In this document: positions 8,836-19,603 of the stretch, piece by piece
Position numbering within the stretch: position 1 is the stretch's first letter
Layout: each line of letters starts with the position of its first letter
NCBI RefSeq assembly: GCF_009763255.1
Contig: NZ_WSJB01000032.1
Coordinates: 124,001-188,000 of the forward strand
Reading direction: 5' to 3'
DNA length: 64,000 bases
From: Bordetella sp. 02P26C-1
Lineage (GTDB): Bacteria > Pseudomonadota > Gammaproteobacteria > Burkholderiales > Burkholderiaceae_B
Translations under genes and position numbers: made by a program
The notes under the pieces: generated by a model
Told to the model about the DNA's origin: nothing
The model's database searches: none
What the model saw: the letters and a program-made list of their open reading frames with translations, nothing else

Positions 8836-9528
8836 TCAATAAGATTGCAGTTCCTGCAGCCGCGCCGTCGCCGCCTCGATCGCGTCGGTATGCCCGTTGA
8901 GTTTCTCCAGAAGCTGATTAAGATCGCGCTGTACCGACGGGTCGCGCACTGCGGCGGTATCTCCGTCGGTGATCAACTGATCAGCGTGCGCTTGCAGATA
9001 ATCCGCGACCGATAAAGTGTCGTTGAGCGCGGCCAATGCCACCAGGGTCATGGCTTCGAGCTCCGCCATCGAAAAGGTGACCGTTTTATTGAAGGCTGCG
9101 TCGTAAACCGCCCGCAGATCCGCGGGTTGATCCCATTCTGCTTGCGACGCCCGCGCGCGTTCAACAGCGAGGCGCAGGGACTGCAAGCCGTTGGTCAGGG
9201 CACGGCGATCGGCGCGCAAGATTTCGTGGCGCGCCTGGATCTGCGCGACCGACCCCAATCGCTCATGATCGAAGGTATTGGCCAGATGCAGTACCTGTGT
9301 CTGCGCCAGCGCTTGGAAATCGTTGAGCACTGCGTACTGTTCAGCGTACTGGCCCAATGCTTCGCGCTGGTTTTCATCGAGCTCCGGCACGCGCGCACCG
9401 GGCGCGTCCACCACTTGCGTCTGCAGCCAGGCGATAAACGCGGCGCGCTCCTCGGGCTCCTTGTTCGTACAAGCGACGAGAATCAGACTGGAAAACGCCA
9501 GCACGAGCAATCTATAGGCAATCCGCAT
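8836..9528 (-). CDS. DUF3053-like lipoprotein
   Basis: 230 residues with a lipoprotein signal (RLLVLAFSSLILVAC, Cys20). The mature part is almost wholly helical and polar, beginning TNKEPEERAAFIAWLQTQV, which resembles DUF3053 lipoproteins such as E. coli YiaF. A Bordetella-type cell-envelope role is likely, but no biochemical function is known. It lies 69 bp upstream of the AI-2E family gene on the same strand and may be cotranscribed with it. Confidence 0.8.
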   Translation of the reverse strand: MRIAYRLLVLAFSSLILVACTNKEPEERAAFIAWLQTQVVDAPGARVPELDENQREALGQYAEQYAVLNDFQALAQTQVLHLANTFDHERLGSVAQIQARHEILRADRRALTNGLQSLRLAVERARASQAEWDQPADLRAVYDAAFNKTVTFSMAELEAMTLVALAALNDTLSVADYLQAHADQLITDGDTAAVRDPSVQRDLNQLLEKLNGHTDAIEAATARLQELQSY

Positions 9529-9632
9529 GATGTTTGTTCTTTAATCTTTAACAAAATGGCTGATTCGCGCGGGGCAAATGGATGCATCGACCCCGGACGC
9601 GCGAGCCAGGTGCCCTACCCTACAATATGTGA

Positions 9633-10016
9633 ATGAATTCATCCACCACACCTCAACCAACCGACTCCCGCGAAACGCCGCCATGGGGCTACACGCATCC
9701 CGATTGCAAAGGCTCGTCCGCGTTTCTATTTTTCGTCTCTGACCTTGCGCGCGTGGTCAACGAGGCACTGTCCGGCCGCGCGCTGGACAATGCCAGCATG
9801 ACGGTCGCGCAAGACGCGGTCGATGCCCTGGTTCAAAAATACATCGACATCGAAGCCGCTCCCGCCGCCTTCCGCGGACAACGCATCTTGTTGAAGCTGG
9901 AACCGGCCCAAGGTGGCCGCGGCCCGCAGGTGGCGTTGCAGATGTCCCCCGAGTTGGAAGATCAGATCATCGAGGCGCAACGTCTCGCTCAGCATCAAAG
10001 CGCGTTAAAGCAGTAA
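9633..10016 (+). CDS. Conserved-looking hypothetical protein, 127 aa
   Basis: Not assigned to a known family. Soluble protein of 127 residues with an aromatic N-terminal motif (PPWGYTHPDCKGSSAFLFFVSDLARVVNEAL), a middle helix (ASMTVAQDAVDALVQKYIDIE) and a C-terminal strand-helix pair (RILLKLEP, VALQMSPELEDQIIEAQRLA). It is divergent from the DUF3053 lipoprotein with 104 bp between them. Just downstream is an almost perfect 9-bp inverted repeat (10023-10043) that lacks a T-run. Confidence 0.65.
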   Translation: MNSSTTPQPTDSRETPPWGYTHPDCKGSSAFLFFVSDLARVVNEALSGRALDNASMTVAQDAVDALVQKYIDIEAAPAAFRGQRILLKLEPAQGGRGPQVALQMSPELEDQIIEAQRLAQHQSALKQ

Positions 10017-10022
10017 ATTTTA

Positions 10023-10043
10023 CCCTGGCCCGATGGGTCAGGG
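10023..10043. repeat. Inverted repeat after the 9633 gene
   Basis: CCCTGGCCC-GAT-GGGTCAGGG pairs over 9 bp with one G-U wobble. It begins 7 bp past the stop codon of the 127-aa protein. It is followed by CAGAAAAT, not by a T-run, so a factor-independent terminator is unlikely on the plus strand; it may be a 3'-end stabilising hairpin. Confidence 0.4.
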
Positions 10044-10053
10044 CAGAAAATGC

Positions 10054-10082
10054 TTGCGCGATCTATCGCTTTTCGATAAAAT
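10054..10082 (+). promoter_or_regulatory. Candidate sigma70 promoter
   Basis: TTGCGC (10054-10059), a 17-bp spacer and TAAAAT (10077-10082). The -10 element matches five of six consensus bases, the -35 three of six. A transcript would start near 10089 and run into the hairpin-rich stretch that follows. Confidence 0.45.
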
Positions 10083-10088
10083 TTAAAA

Positions 10089-10270
10089 ACTGCTGTTCAG
10101 GCGCCCTGGGTTGGTCAGGCAATAATGCCGACCTACTACTAAAACCCATATGTAACCCGGGTAGCCCTACGCGAATACCACGTGTGTGTTTCGCACATAA
10201 CGCGCTGGGCGCGTTTCACCCCTTCAGCTTGAAATTCTTCCCCGCTTTCACCCGGGGACTGCCGTAGCAT
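10089..10270 (+). ncRNA. Candidate structured RNA or long 5' leader
   Basis: The 381-bp gap between the 127-aa and 94-aa protein genes has no credible ORF but holds four hairpins one after another: 10113-10133 (GGTC-A-GGCA / TGCC-GACC), 10183-10197 (TGTGTG-TTT-CGCACA, one G-U), 10199-10215 (AACGCGC-TGG-GCGCGTT, perfect 7 bp) and 10239-10258 (TCCCCG / CGGGGA). A promoter-like pair lies just upstream. It does not match any RNA family I can identify by eye; it may be a small RNA or the leader of the gene at 10398. End points are approximate. Confidence 0.35.
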
Positions 10271-10397
10271 CTTGTCTGTTGCTCATCCTGGGCACGATGA
10301 TTGCTATAGCCGGATGGCTGTCCTTGCCTGGCTCTTTTTGAAGTCCGTTGAGGCCTGTCATCGCATTTCCATAATGACAATTCAAAATAGGATCATC

Positions 10398-10682
10398 ATG
10401 ACTCAAACCATTCGCCCCATCACCCCGTCGGATCTGCTGCCCCGCCGCGCCAAGAGCCAAATCGACCAAACGCCCATCCATATCGGCGACACCGTCGTAT
10501 TGCGCCCGGCCAATGGCCCGGATATCCGCGCCACGGTGATTTACAACGCGCCCATCAACGGCACGGTCACGTATACGACAGACGTCGTTCGTTGCGGCCG
10601 CCCCGATCAGCCGGGCATGCGCATCCGCTTCCGTCACGAACATGTTCATCGCATCGAGTCGGTACGCCAGGCTGCTGCCTAA
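10398..10682 (+). CDS. Hypothetical protein, 94 aa
   Basis: Start chosen at ATG 10398 (MTQTIRPITPSDLLPRRAKS); an in-frame ATG 21 bp earlier and further ones upstream would add unlikely sequence. The core (IHIGDTVVLRPANGPDIRATVIYNAPINGTVTYTTDVVRCG) is a run of short beta strands resembling an SH3-like barrel, ending in RIRFRHEHVHRIESVRQ. No signal peptide. Family not recognised. It lies behind a roughly 310-base non-coding stretch that looks structured, which may be its 5' leader. Confidence 0.65.
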   Translation: MTQTIRPITPSDLLPRRAKSQIDQTPIHIGDTVVLRPANGPDIRATVIYNAPINGTVTYTTDVVRCGRPDQPGMRIRFRHEHVHRIESVRQAAA

Positions 10683-10827
10683 TATCCTAGTGTCGCTATG
10701 GCGGGCGGCTCGCCCGCTTGGTGTTCTACCGCCCTGGTTGCACGGCGTCGAGTCGGTCGGATGACCGATTTTTTGCGCTCCAGTGGCGTGATAAAGTGGC
10801 CTCCTCTTAATTGAGTATGTCCACGTC

Positions 10828-11520
10828 ATGCCGTCACCTCGCTCAAGCGTCCGGATCTGGGACCTTCCCACACGTCTATTCCATTGGGCATTAGCCGTCT
10901 GCGTCATCGGCGCGTACGTGAGCGTAAAGCTCGGCGGCTTATACATGGACTGGCATGTACGGTTTGGTCTTGCCACGCTCGGACTGGTGACCTTCCGTTT
11001 GATCTGGGGCTTCGTTGGGCCGCGTTACGCGCGTTTTTCCAGCTTTGTGCGCGGCCCTGCCGCGCTCGGCCGTTATCTGCGTGGCCAAGCCCCTGTCGCG
11101 GGACATACTCCGCTGGGCGCCCTCTCGGTGATCGCCATGCTGGCCATCATTGCGTTTCAGGCCGTCAGCGGTCTTTTTGTGAGCGACGACATCCTGACCC
11201 AAGGCCCGCTCCATGGACGCGCTCCCGAAGCACTGGCATCGTGGTTCGCGTCTTGGCACCATCGTAATGAATGGATCATCGTGGGTCTGGTGGCGCTGCA
11301 CCTCTGCGCCATACTCTGGTACGTCTGCGTGAGGCGCAAACGCCTGGTGCGTCCAATGATCACCGGGGATGCCCAAGCCACCGACCTGCCGCCTGGCACG
11401 CCGCCCTCACAAGACGGGCTCATGCTGTGGTTGCGCGCACTCGTGGTTGCGGCCCTCGCCACGGCACTCGTGCTGTGGATCCAGTCATTGGAATTGGTGG
11501 CGGACTTTAGCTTTTCTTAA
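10828..11520 (+). CDS. Cytochrome b561-like membrane protein
   Basis: 230 residues with four to five membrane helices and the histidines expected for two b hemes: RLFHWALAVCVIGAYVSV, MDWHVRFGLATLGLVTFRLIWGFVGP, HTPLGALSVIAMLAIIAFQAVSGLF and HHRNEWIIVGLVALHLCAILWYV. This is the bacterial di-heme cytochrome b561 / Ni-Fe-hydrogenase cytochrome b type, which passes electrons between the membrane and a periplasmic partner. It converges on a cytochrome c' gene across a shared terminator; the same pairing of cytochrome b and c-type cytochrome suggests, but does not prove, that the two exchange electrons. Confidence 0.9.
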   Translation: MPSPRSSVRIWDLPTRLFHWALAVCVIGAYVSVKLGGLYMDWHVRFGLATLGLVTFRLIWGFVGPRYARFSSFVRGPAALGRYLRGQAPVAGHTPLGALSVIAMLAIIAFQAVSGLFVSDDILTQGPLHGRAPEALASWFASWHHRNEWIIVGLVALHLCAILWYVCVRRKRLVRPMITGDAQATDLPPGTPPSQDGLMLWLRALVVAALATALVLWIQSLELVADFSFS

Positions 11521-11545
11521 CCCGCGCCCCAAATCAATAATGATG

Positions 11546-11577
11546 AAAAACCCCGTGACGTTCTCACGGGGTTTTTT
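11546..11577. terminator. Bidirectional Rho-independent terminator
   Basis: AAAAACCCCGTGA-CGTT-CTCACGGGGTTTTTT: a GC-rich stem with A- and T-runs on both sides, placed between the convergent cytochrome b561-like and cytochrome c' genes. Confidence 0.93.
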
Positions 11578-11583
11578 CATCTG

Positions 11584-12042
11584 TTATTTCTTCGCCCGGT
11601 AGCTGTCGTGGCAGGACTTACAGCTCGCGCCGACGTTACCAAACGCGGCGCGCACTTTATCCAGATCGCCGGAGTCGGCGGCTGTCTGGAGCTTGGCGAT
11701 GTTTTCCTTGAAGGCATCGCGTTTTTGCGCAAAGCCGGATGCGTCGGACCAGACCTCGGGCCGCGCGTCTCCGCCTTCCGTGCCGGGCCCGAAGGCGGCC
11801 CACGGCAGCTCGGATAGCGTGCTCAGAAGCTTCACGTTGTTTTTGATCGCCTCGGCGTCATAGGGTGCCTGCCCCTTGACCACCGGCTGCATGCGGCCAA
11901 AATGCGATGCAATCAGCGTCAGCGCCGCTTGCCGATACTTCACCGCATCGGCCGGCTTGGCGAACTGGGCCGCAGCCGGAGCCGTCCACGAGGACAAGGC
12001 AAACGTACAAGCCGCAAGGGCCAGCGCAGAAAACGACTTCAT
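11584..12042 (-). CDS. Cytochrome c' (class II c-type cytochrome)
   Basis: 152 residues from ATG 12042, where a standard signal peptide begins (MKSFSALALAACTFALSSWTAPAAA, mature protein from QFAKPADAV). The mature domain is a four-helix bundle with the heme site CKSCH near the C-terminus, as in class II cytochromes: FGNVGASCKSCHDSYRAKK. It is periplasmic and may bind NO or serve as an electron carrier. The gene sits face to face with the cytochrome b561-like gene. An upstream start 17 codons earlier would spoil the signal peptide. Confidence 0.95.
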   Translation of the reverse strand: MKSFSALALAACTFALSSWTAPAAAQFAKPADAVKYRQAALTLIASHFGRMQPVVKGQAPYDAEAIKNNVKLLSTLSELPWAAFGPGTEGGDARPEVWSDASGFAQKRDAFKENIAKLQTAADSGDLDKVRAAFGNVGASCKSCHDSYRAKK

Positions 12043-12125
12043 GGAAACCTCCGGAAAAAAGAGGGCCGACATACGCCGGCCCAGATCATTCATGCCCTGA
12101 CGGCAGCAGTGACTATACCGCGCGA

Positions 12126-14271
<2,146 letters not shown>

Positions 14272-14315
14272 ATCGAAGGCCCCAGGTTTTATCCCCCCGA
14301 TCCACCGGCCGGGCA

Positions 14316-14361
14316 TAAAAAAACTGCAAGCAGCGAGACATCGCCGGCTTGCAGTTTTTTT
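14316..14361. terminator. Rho-independent terminator after the GST gene
   Basis: AAAAAAACTGCAAGC ... GCTTGCAGTTTTTTT with a loop that includes CGCCGG; A-run on the left and T-run on the right, so it can act in both directions between the GST gene and the TauE-like gene that ends at 14447. Confidence 0.9.
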
Positions 14362-14446
14362 ATGGGCTTTCACTCCCGGCTCATACAGCCTGGCGCATCC
14401 GATCAGAGATCAAACACGCCGGGCTCCGGCGGCTAGGAGCGCCCGA

Positions 14447-15265
14447 TCAGAGACCAAACGCCTGGACCGCCTTGAACAGCATGTAGGCCGCCAGCGCGAA
14501 CAACAGTCCGGAGAACACGCGCTTGAGCGTGCTGACCGGCAAGCGATAGGCCATTTTGGCGCCCACCGGTGCCATCAATACGCTTGTGGCGACCAAGGCC
14601 AGCAGCGCGGGCCAGTAGATATAGCCCAGCATATGCGGGTAGTCGATATCCATGGTCAAGCCCGAAGCGATATAGCCGATGGTGTTGGCCAATGCGATCG
14701 GGAAACCCAAAGCGGCCGAGGTGGAGACCGCCGCGTGCAGGGCGACGTTACACCACACCATGAACGGCACCGACAGAAAGCCGCCACCCGCGCCCACCAG
14801 CCCCGACAGAAAACCGATCACCACGCCAACGGCACTGGTACCCACAATTCCCGGCATCTGACGGCTAGGCTTGGGCTTGGTGTTGCGCAGCATGCTAAAG
14901 CCCGAATACCCCACGAACAGCGCGAAGAACGTCGACAGCCAGGCAGTGCTGATGAACGCAAACGCGGCACCGCCGGACAGCAGGCCGCCCAAAATGATGC
15001 CCGGGGCCATCGCCAGGACGATCTTCCACTGGATGGTGCCCTTGCGCTGGTGAGCCCGCACGCTAGAGAGCGACGTGAACAGAATCGAGGTCATTGAGGT
15101 GGCGATCGCGGAGTGCACCACCAGTTCAAGTGGCATGCCATGCCAGGTAAACAACATCGTGAGAAACGGCACCAGCAGCATGCCGCCGCCAATCCCCAAC
15201 AATCCCGCTGCAAAACCGGCAACCGCGCCCAGCGCCAGCAGGCATACCAACATCAACACATCCAC
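14447..15265 (-). CDS. TauE/SafE family sulfite exporter-like permease
   Basis: 272 residues, starting at a GTG with the strong ribosome-binding site GAGGGG six bases ahead. Eight hydrophobic helices can be read. The twofold internal repeat of the family is visible: GFAAGLLGIGGGMLLVPFLTMLF near the N-terminus and GFLSGLVGAGGGFLSVPFMVW in the second half. Members export sulfite, sulfoacetate or related organic anions, and many are uncharacterised. No sulfonate genes are adjacent, so the substrate is open. Confidence 0.93.
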   Translation of the reverse strand: MDVLMLVCLLALGAVAGFAAGLLGIGGGMLLVPFLTMLFTWHGMPLELVVHSAIATSMTSILFTSLSSVRAHQRKGTIQWKIVLAMAPGIILGGLLSGGAAFAFISTAWLSTFFALFVGYSGFSMLRNTKPKPSRQMPGIVGTSAVGVVIGFLSGLVGAGGGFLSVPFMVWCNVALHAAVSTSAALGFPIALANTIGYIASGLTMDIDYPHMLGYIYWPALLALVATSVLMAPVGAKMAYRLPVSTLKRVFSGLLFALAAYMLFKAVQAFGL

Positions 15266-15438
15266 ATCATTCCCCTCAGGTTTACAGTGATCGAAACACG
15301 CGCACAGGCTCGGAAGCTATCCATCCTGAAAATAACGAGCGCCCGGGGGTCGCGATCAACGCGTCAGCCACACGGGCGCGAGCGCCATTGTAAGAGCCTG
15401 ACGCAATGCATGCTAACGTTAACGACAGCCCAGCTGTA

Positions 15439-16575
15439 TCAATCTGTCGCGCTCGCGATGATCCCGCCGCCTAAACAAACATCGCCGTCATAGAGCACCG
15501 CGGACTGCCCGGGGGTCACGGCCCATTGGGGCTCGGTGAACGACAGCTCGAATTGGCTGGCGTCAGCGCTCACGAGCTGGCAGGCTGCGTCCGGCTGGCG
15601 GTAGCGGGTTTTCGCCCCGTATTGCTGGACGCTTGGCGCGCGGCCGGCGATCCAACTGGCGTCCAACGCCTGCAACCCACGCGACAACAGCCAGGGATGG
15701 TCGTGCCCTTGCACCGCGTACAGCACATTGCGCTCGAGGTCTTTGCGCGCGGCATACCATGCGTCGGCAGTGCCGTCTTCGCGCTGATTGCCTTTGACGC
15801 CACCGATGCCCAGGCCCTTGCGTTGCCCCAAGGTGTAGAACGCGAGCCCATGATGACGGCCGATGCGCTTGCCCTCTGGAGTCAAAATATCGCCAGGAGC
15901 CGTGGGCAGATAACGATTCAGAAACTCGCGAAATGGCCGCTCGCCGATAAAGCAGATACCGGTAGAGTCCTTTTTTGCCGCGTTATGCAGACCGATTTCG
16001 TGCGCGATACGGCGCACCTCGGTTTTGGGTATCTCGCCCAAGGGAAACAGGGTGCGCGACAACTGCGCCTGATTCAAGCGGTGCAGGAAGTAGCTTTGGT
16101 CCTTGGTGCTATCCAGCGCTTTGAGGAGCTGATACTCCGTGCCTTGGGGGCCTTGCACCGCGCGCACGCGGGCGTAATGGCCTGTGGCGATATGGTCGGC
16201 GCCCAAGGTCATGGCGTGATCGAGAAACGCCTTGAACTTGATCTCGGCGTTGCACAACACATCGGGATTGGGCGTGCGGCCCGCGGAATATTCGCGCAGA
16301 AACTCGGCGAAAACACGGTCCTTATATTCCGCCGCGAAGTTCACGTATTCGAAATCCACGCCCACGCGATCGGCGACGCTCGCGGCGTCCAGCAGATCCT
16401 GGCGGGTCGAGCAATATTCGGAATCGTCGTCGTCTTCCCAATTTTTCATGAAAAGACCGATGACTTCGTACCCCTGTTGTTTAAGCAACCAGGCGGTGAC
16501 CGAGGAATCGACGCCCCCGGACATGCCGACAACGACACGGCCCCGGGCGGAGGAGGATGGAGAAGGTAAGGACAT
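15439..16575 (-). CDS. mnmA: tRNA-specific 2-thiouridylase
   Basis: 378 residues. MnmA adds the 2-thio group to wobble uridine 34 of tRNA-Lys, -Glu and -Gln, using ATP and sulfur relayed by IscS/Tus proteins. The PP-loop GMSGGVDSS is at 17-25; the two catalytic cysteines are Cys108 (in [11 protein letters not shown]) and Cys208 (in [13 protein letters not shown]). The tRNA contact stretch [11 protein letters not shown] is at 40-50. Divergent from the pnt operon. Core housekeeping gene. Confidence 0.97.
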   Translation of the reverse strand: MSLPSPSSSARGRVVVGMSGGVDSSVTAWLLKQQGYEVIGLFMKNWEDDDDSEYCSTRQDLLDAASVADRVGVDFEYVNFAAEYKDRVFAEFLREYSAGRTPNPDVLCNAEIKFKAFLDHAMTLGADHIATGHYARVRAVQGPQGTEYQLLKALDSTKDQSYFLHRLNQAQLSRTLFPLGEIPKTEVRRIAHEIGLHNAAKKDSTGICFIGERPFREFLNRYLPTAPGDILTPEGKRIGRHHGLAFYTLGQRKGLGIGGVKGNQREDGTADAWYAARKDLERNVLYAVQGHDHPWLLSRGLQALDASWIAGRAPSVQQYGAKTRYRQPDAACQLVSADASQFELSFTEPQWAVTPGQSAVLYDGDVCLGGGIIASATD

Positions 16576-16687
16576 GATGGCGGTATTTTAGCCGGTGGCT
16601 TTCCCCTGCTGACGGTAGGGTCGTTACAGACGCTGTGCAGCGCCTGCCCTTCGTGTATAACTACCCAACTGTGGAGGAGGAGCGACG

Positions 16688-17809
16688 ATGCAGATCGGAA
16701 TCCCGCGAGAATCCCGAGAGGGCGAAACTCGCGTTGCAGCGACACCCGAGACGATAAAAAAATATATAGCCGGCAAACATACCGTCGTCGTAGAACGCGG
16801 CGCCGGCCTGGCGGCGCGATATCCGGATGAGGTCTACGCCGCGGCCGGTGCGACGATGGGATCGGCGCAGGATGCTCTGGGCAGTGAACTGGTTCTGAAA
16901 GTCCGCGCGCCCGAGGGCGATGAGCTGGCGCACTTGAAACCAGGCGCTGTGGTGGTCGGGATGCTCGATCCCTATGACGAAGTGGGGATAGAGGCTTTAG
17001 CCCACACTGGCGTAACCGGCTTCGCACTCGAGGCTGCGCCGCGCATCACCCGCGCGCAGAGCCTGGATGTCCTGTCTTCGCAGGCCAACCTCGCTGGCTA
17101 TAAAGCGGTATTGCTGGCGGCTCATTACTACGGGCGGCTCTTTCCCATGATGATGACCGCCGCGGGCACGGTGAAGGCCGCTCGCGTCGTCGTGTTGGGC
17201 GCCGGTGTCGCCGGTCTGCAAGCCATCGCCACCGCGAGGCGTCTGGGCGCGGTGGTGGAAGCCTCCGACGTGCGTCCCGCCGCGCGCGAGCAGGTCGAAT
17301 CACTCGGTGCAAAGTTCATTGATGTGCCTTTCGAAACCGATGAAGAGCGCGCGATCGCTGAAGGCACGGGCGGCTACGCGCGCGCGATGCCGCCCGCCTG
17401 GATGGCGCGGCAGGCCGAACGGGTTGCCGAGCGATGCAAACAAGCCGATATCGTCATCACTACCGCCCTGATCCCCGGCCGCCCTGCCCCGACGCTGCTG
17501 ACCGAGGAAACCGTCCAGGCCATGAAGCCTGGCTCTGTGGTCGTCGATCTCGCGGTCGAGCGCGGTGGTAACTGCCCGCTGTCCGAGCGCGACCGTGTGG
17601 TGGAAAAACATGGCGTCACGCTTATTGGCCTGACAAACCTGCCCGGCTTAGTAGCGACCGACGCATCCGCCCTCTACGCGCGCAACCTGCTCGATTTTCT
17701 CAAGCTGATCACCAATGCCGATGGGGCATTGGCAATTCAACGCGAAGACGAAATCGTCGCTGCCTGCCTGCTATGCGAAGGCGGCAATGTCATCCAAAAG
17801 CGAGGCTGA
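16688..17809 (+). CDS. pntAA: NAD(P) transhydrogenase subunit alpha part 1
   Basis: 373 residues: the soluble NAD(H)-binding domain I of proton-translocating transhydrogenase. The opening MQIGIPRESREGETRVAATP and the Rossmann motif VVVLGAGVAGLQAIATARRLGA (GAGVAG at 171-176) identify it. In Alcaligenaceae and many alphaproteobacteria the alpha subunit is split, and here the domain stops before the membrane part, which is the next gene (2 bp away). GGAGGAGGAG immediately before the ATG is a very strong ribosome-binding site. Together the three gene products use the proton gradient to reduce NADP with NADH. Confidence 0.97.
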   Translation: MQIGIPRESREGETRVAATPETIKKYIAGKHTVVVERGAGLAARYPDEVYAAAGATMGSAQDALGSELVLKVRAPEGDELAHLKPGAVVVGMLDPYDEVGIEALAHTGVTGFALEAAPRITRAQSLDVLSSQANLAGYKAVLLAAHYYGRLFPMMMTAAGTVKAARVVVLGAGVAGLQAIATARRLGAVVEASDVRPAAREQVESLGAKFIDVPFETDEERAIAEGTGGYARAMPPAWMARQAERVAERCKQADIVITTALIPGRPAPTLLTEETVQAMKPGSVVVDLAVERGGNCPLSERDRVVEKHGVTLIGLTNLPGLVATDASALYARNLLDFLKLITNADGALAIQREDEIVAACLLCEGGNVIQKRG

Positions 17810-17811
17810 GC

Positions 17812-18129
17812 ATGGACGCCATTAATCCAACACTGATCAACCTGATTATCTTTGTGCTGGCGATCTATGTGGGCTACCACGTGGTGTGGAACGTCACCCC
17901 CGCGCTACACACGCCCTTGATGGCTGTCACCAACGCGATTTCGGCCATCATCATCGTAGGCGCGATGCTCGCGGCCGCGCTGACCGAAGGCAACCTCGCG
18001 CGCGGCATGGGCGTGTTTGCCGTGGCATTGGCGGCTGTCAACGTGTTTGGCGGTTTTCTTGTCACGCGCCGCATGCTGGAGATGTTCAAGAAAAAGGACA
18101 AGAAGCCCACCTCGGAGCCGCGCCCATGA
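17812..18129 (+). CDS. pntAB: NAD(P) transhydrogenase subunit alpha part 2
   Basis: 105 residues, three hydrophobic segments (LINLIIFVLAIYVGYHVVW, LMAVTNAISAIIIVGAMLAA, MGVFAVALAAVNVFGGFLVTRRML): the membrane portion of the split alpha subunit. The VTNAISAIIIVGA segment is a hallmark. It begins 2 bp after pntAA and its stop overlaps the start of pntB (ATGA), so the three are translationally coupled. Confidence 0.96.
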   Translation: MDAINPTLINLIIFVLAIYVGYHVVWNVTPALHTPLMAVTNAISAIIIVGAMLAAALTEGNLARGMGVFAVALAAVNVFGGFLVTRRMLEMFKKKDKKPTSEPRP

Positions 18130-19565
18130 TCTCGCTCAATGTGGTGACCCTGCTGTATCTGGTGGCCTCGGTCTGCTTTATTCAGGCGCTTAAAGGCCTT
18201 TCGCATCCGACGACCTCGCGCATGGGTAATGCGTTTGGGATGGCCGGCATGGCCATCGCCGTGTTGACCACGGCGGCACTGATCGTCGAACTGGCCAGTG
18301 CGGGAACGGCAGGTATCGGGCTCGGATGGGTGGTGCTTGGCCTGCTCGTGGGCGGCGCGGTCGGCACCCTGATGGCCAAGCGCGTCGAAATGACAAAGAT
18401 GCCGGAACTCGTGGCGTTCATGCACAGCATGATTGGATTGGCCGCCGTCGCGATCGCCGTGGCGGTCGTGGCCGAGCCACATGCCTTTGGTATTGCCGCG
18501 CCGGATGAAGCCCTGCCTGTAGGCAACCGGCTGGAATTGTTCATTGGCACCTTTGTTGGCGCCATTACCTTTTCCGGCTCCGTCATCGCGTTCGGCAAGC
18601 TCTCGGGAAAATATAAATTCCGCCTGTTCCAGGGCGCGCCTGTGGTGTTCGCGGGCCAGCACCTCGTCAATCTGATCCTCGCGCTGGCCATGCTGGCTGC
18701 GGGTTTCTGGTTCATGGCGACGCAATCATGGACGCCCTTTATCGTCATGACCGCCCTGGCCTTCGTATTGGGCGTGCTGATCATCATTCCGATTGGCGGC
18801 GCGGACATGCCCGTGGTGGTGTCCATGCTCAACAGCTATTCCGGATGGGCGGCCGCGGGCATCGGGTTTTCGCTCAACAATCCCATGTTGATCATCGCGG
18901 GATCGCTCGTGGGGTCGTCGGGCGCGATCCTGTCGTACATCATGTGCAAGGCGATGAACCGATCGTTTTTCAATGTCATCCTGGGCGGATTCGGCAACAC
19001 GGGCGGCGGTGCCGCGGCCTCGGGCGATGGTCAACAACGCAGCGTCAAATCCGGTAGCCCCGACGATGCCGCCTTTCTATTGGCCAATGCGGAGACCGTC
19101 ACCATCATCCCCGGCTATGGACTGGCGGTCGCCCGAGCCCAGCATGCATTAAAAGAGCTTGCGACCACGCTCGGCGAAAAAGGTATCACGGTCAAATACG
19201 CCATTCATCCCGTAGCCGGCCGCATGCCCGGTCACATGAATGTGCTGTTGGCGGAGGCCGAAGTCCCATACGACCAAGTGTTCGAAATGGATGACATCAA
19301 TGGCGAGTTTGGCCAGACGGACGTGGTCCTCGTGCTCGGCGCCAATGACGTGGTCAACCCGGCTGCCAAAAACGATCCTTCGTCTCCCATCGCCGGCATG
19401 CCGATACTCGAGGCCTATAAAGCGCGCACCATCATCGTCAACAAACGATCCATGGCCGCGGGCTATGCCGGCCTGGACAATGAGCTGTTCTACATGGACC
19501 GCACCATGATGGTATTTGGCGACGCGAAAAAGGTCTTGGAGGACATGGTCAAAGCCGTAGAATGA
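18126..19565 (+). CDS. pntB: NAD(P) transhydrogenase subunit beta
   Basis: 479 residues. An N-terminal membrane domain of about nine helices (ITFSGSVIAFGKLSGKYKF, GWAAAGIGFSLNNPMLIIAGSLVGSSGAILSYIMCKAMNRS) is followed by the NADP(H)-binding domain III from about residue 300 (VTIIPGYGLAVARAQHALKELATTL, YAIHPVAGRMPGHMNVLLAEA, NDVVNPAA). The ATG overlaps the pntAB stop codon (ATGA). It completes the proton-pumping transhydrogenase, and there is no clear terminator in the 38 bp before the convergent glcF gene. Confidence 0.97.
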   Translation: MISLNVVTLLYLVASVCFIQALKGLSHPTTSRMGNAFGMAGMAIAVLTTAALIVELASAGTAGIGLGWVVLGLLVGGAVGTLMAKRVEMTKMPELVAFMHSMIGLAAVAIAVAVVAEPHAFGIAAPDEALPVGNRLELFIGTFVGAITFSGSVIAFGKLSGKYKFRLFQGAPVVFAGQHLVNLILALAMLAAGFWFMATQSWTPFIVMTALAFVLGVLIIIPIGGADMPVVVSMLNSYSGWAAAGIGFSLNNPMLIIAGSLVGSSGAILSYIMCKAMNRSFFNVILGGFGNTGGGAAASGDGQQRSVKSGSPDDAAFLLANAETVTIIPGYGLAVARAQHALKELATTLGEKGITVKYAIHPVAGRMPGHMNVLLAEAEVPYDQVFEMDDINGEFGQTDVVLVLGANDVVNPAAKNDPSSPIAGMPILEAYKARTIIVNKRSMAAGYAGLDNELFYMDRTMMVFGDAKKVLEDMVKAVE

Positions 19566-19603
19566 GTGCGGCGTCGCGCGGGGAAACCGGCCAAATACAC
19601 GGA

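Noticed and set aside
10089-10270. The structured gap as 6S RNA (ssrS)
   Set aside because: Length and promoter fit, but I could not form the long closing stem and central bubble of 6S RNA, and the usual zapA/ygfA neighbours are missing.
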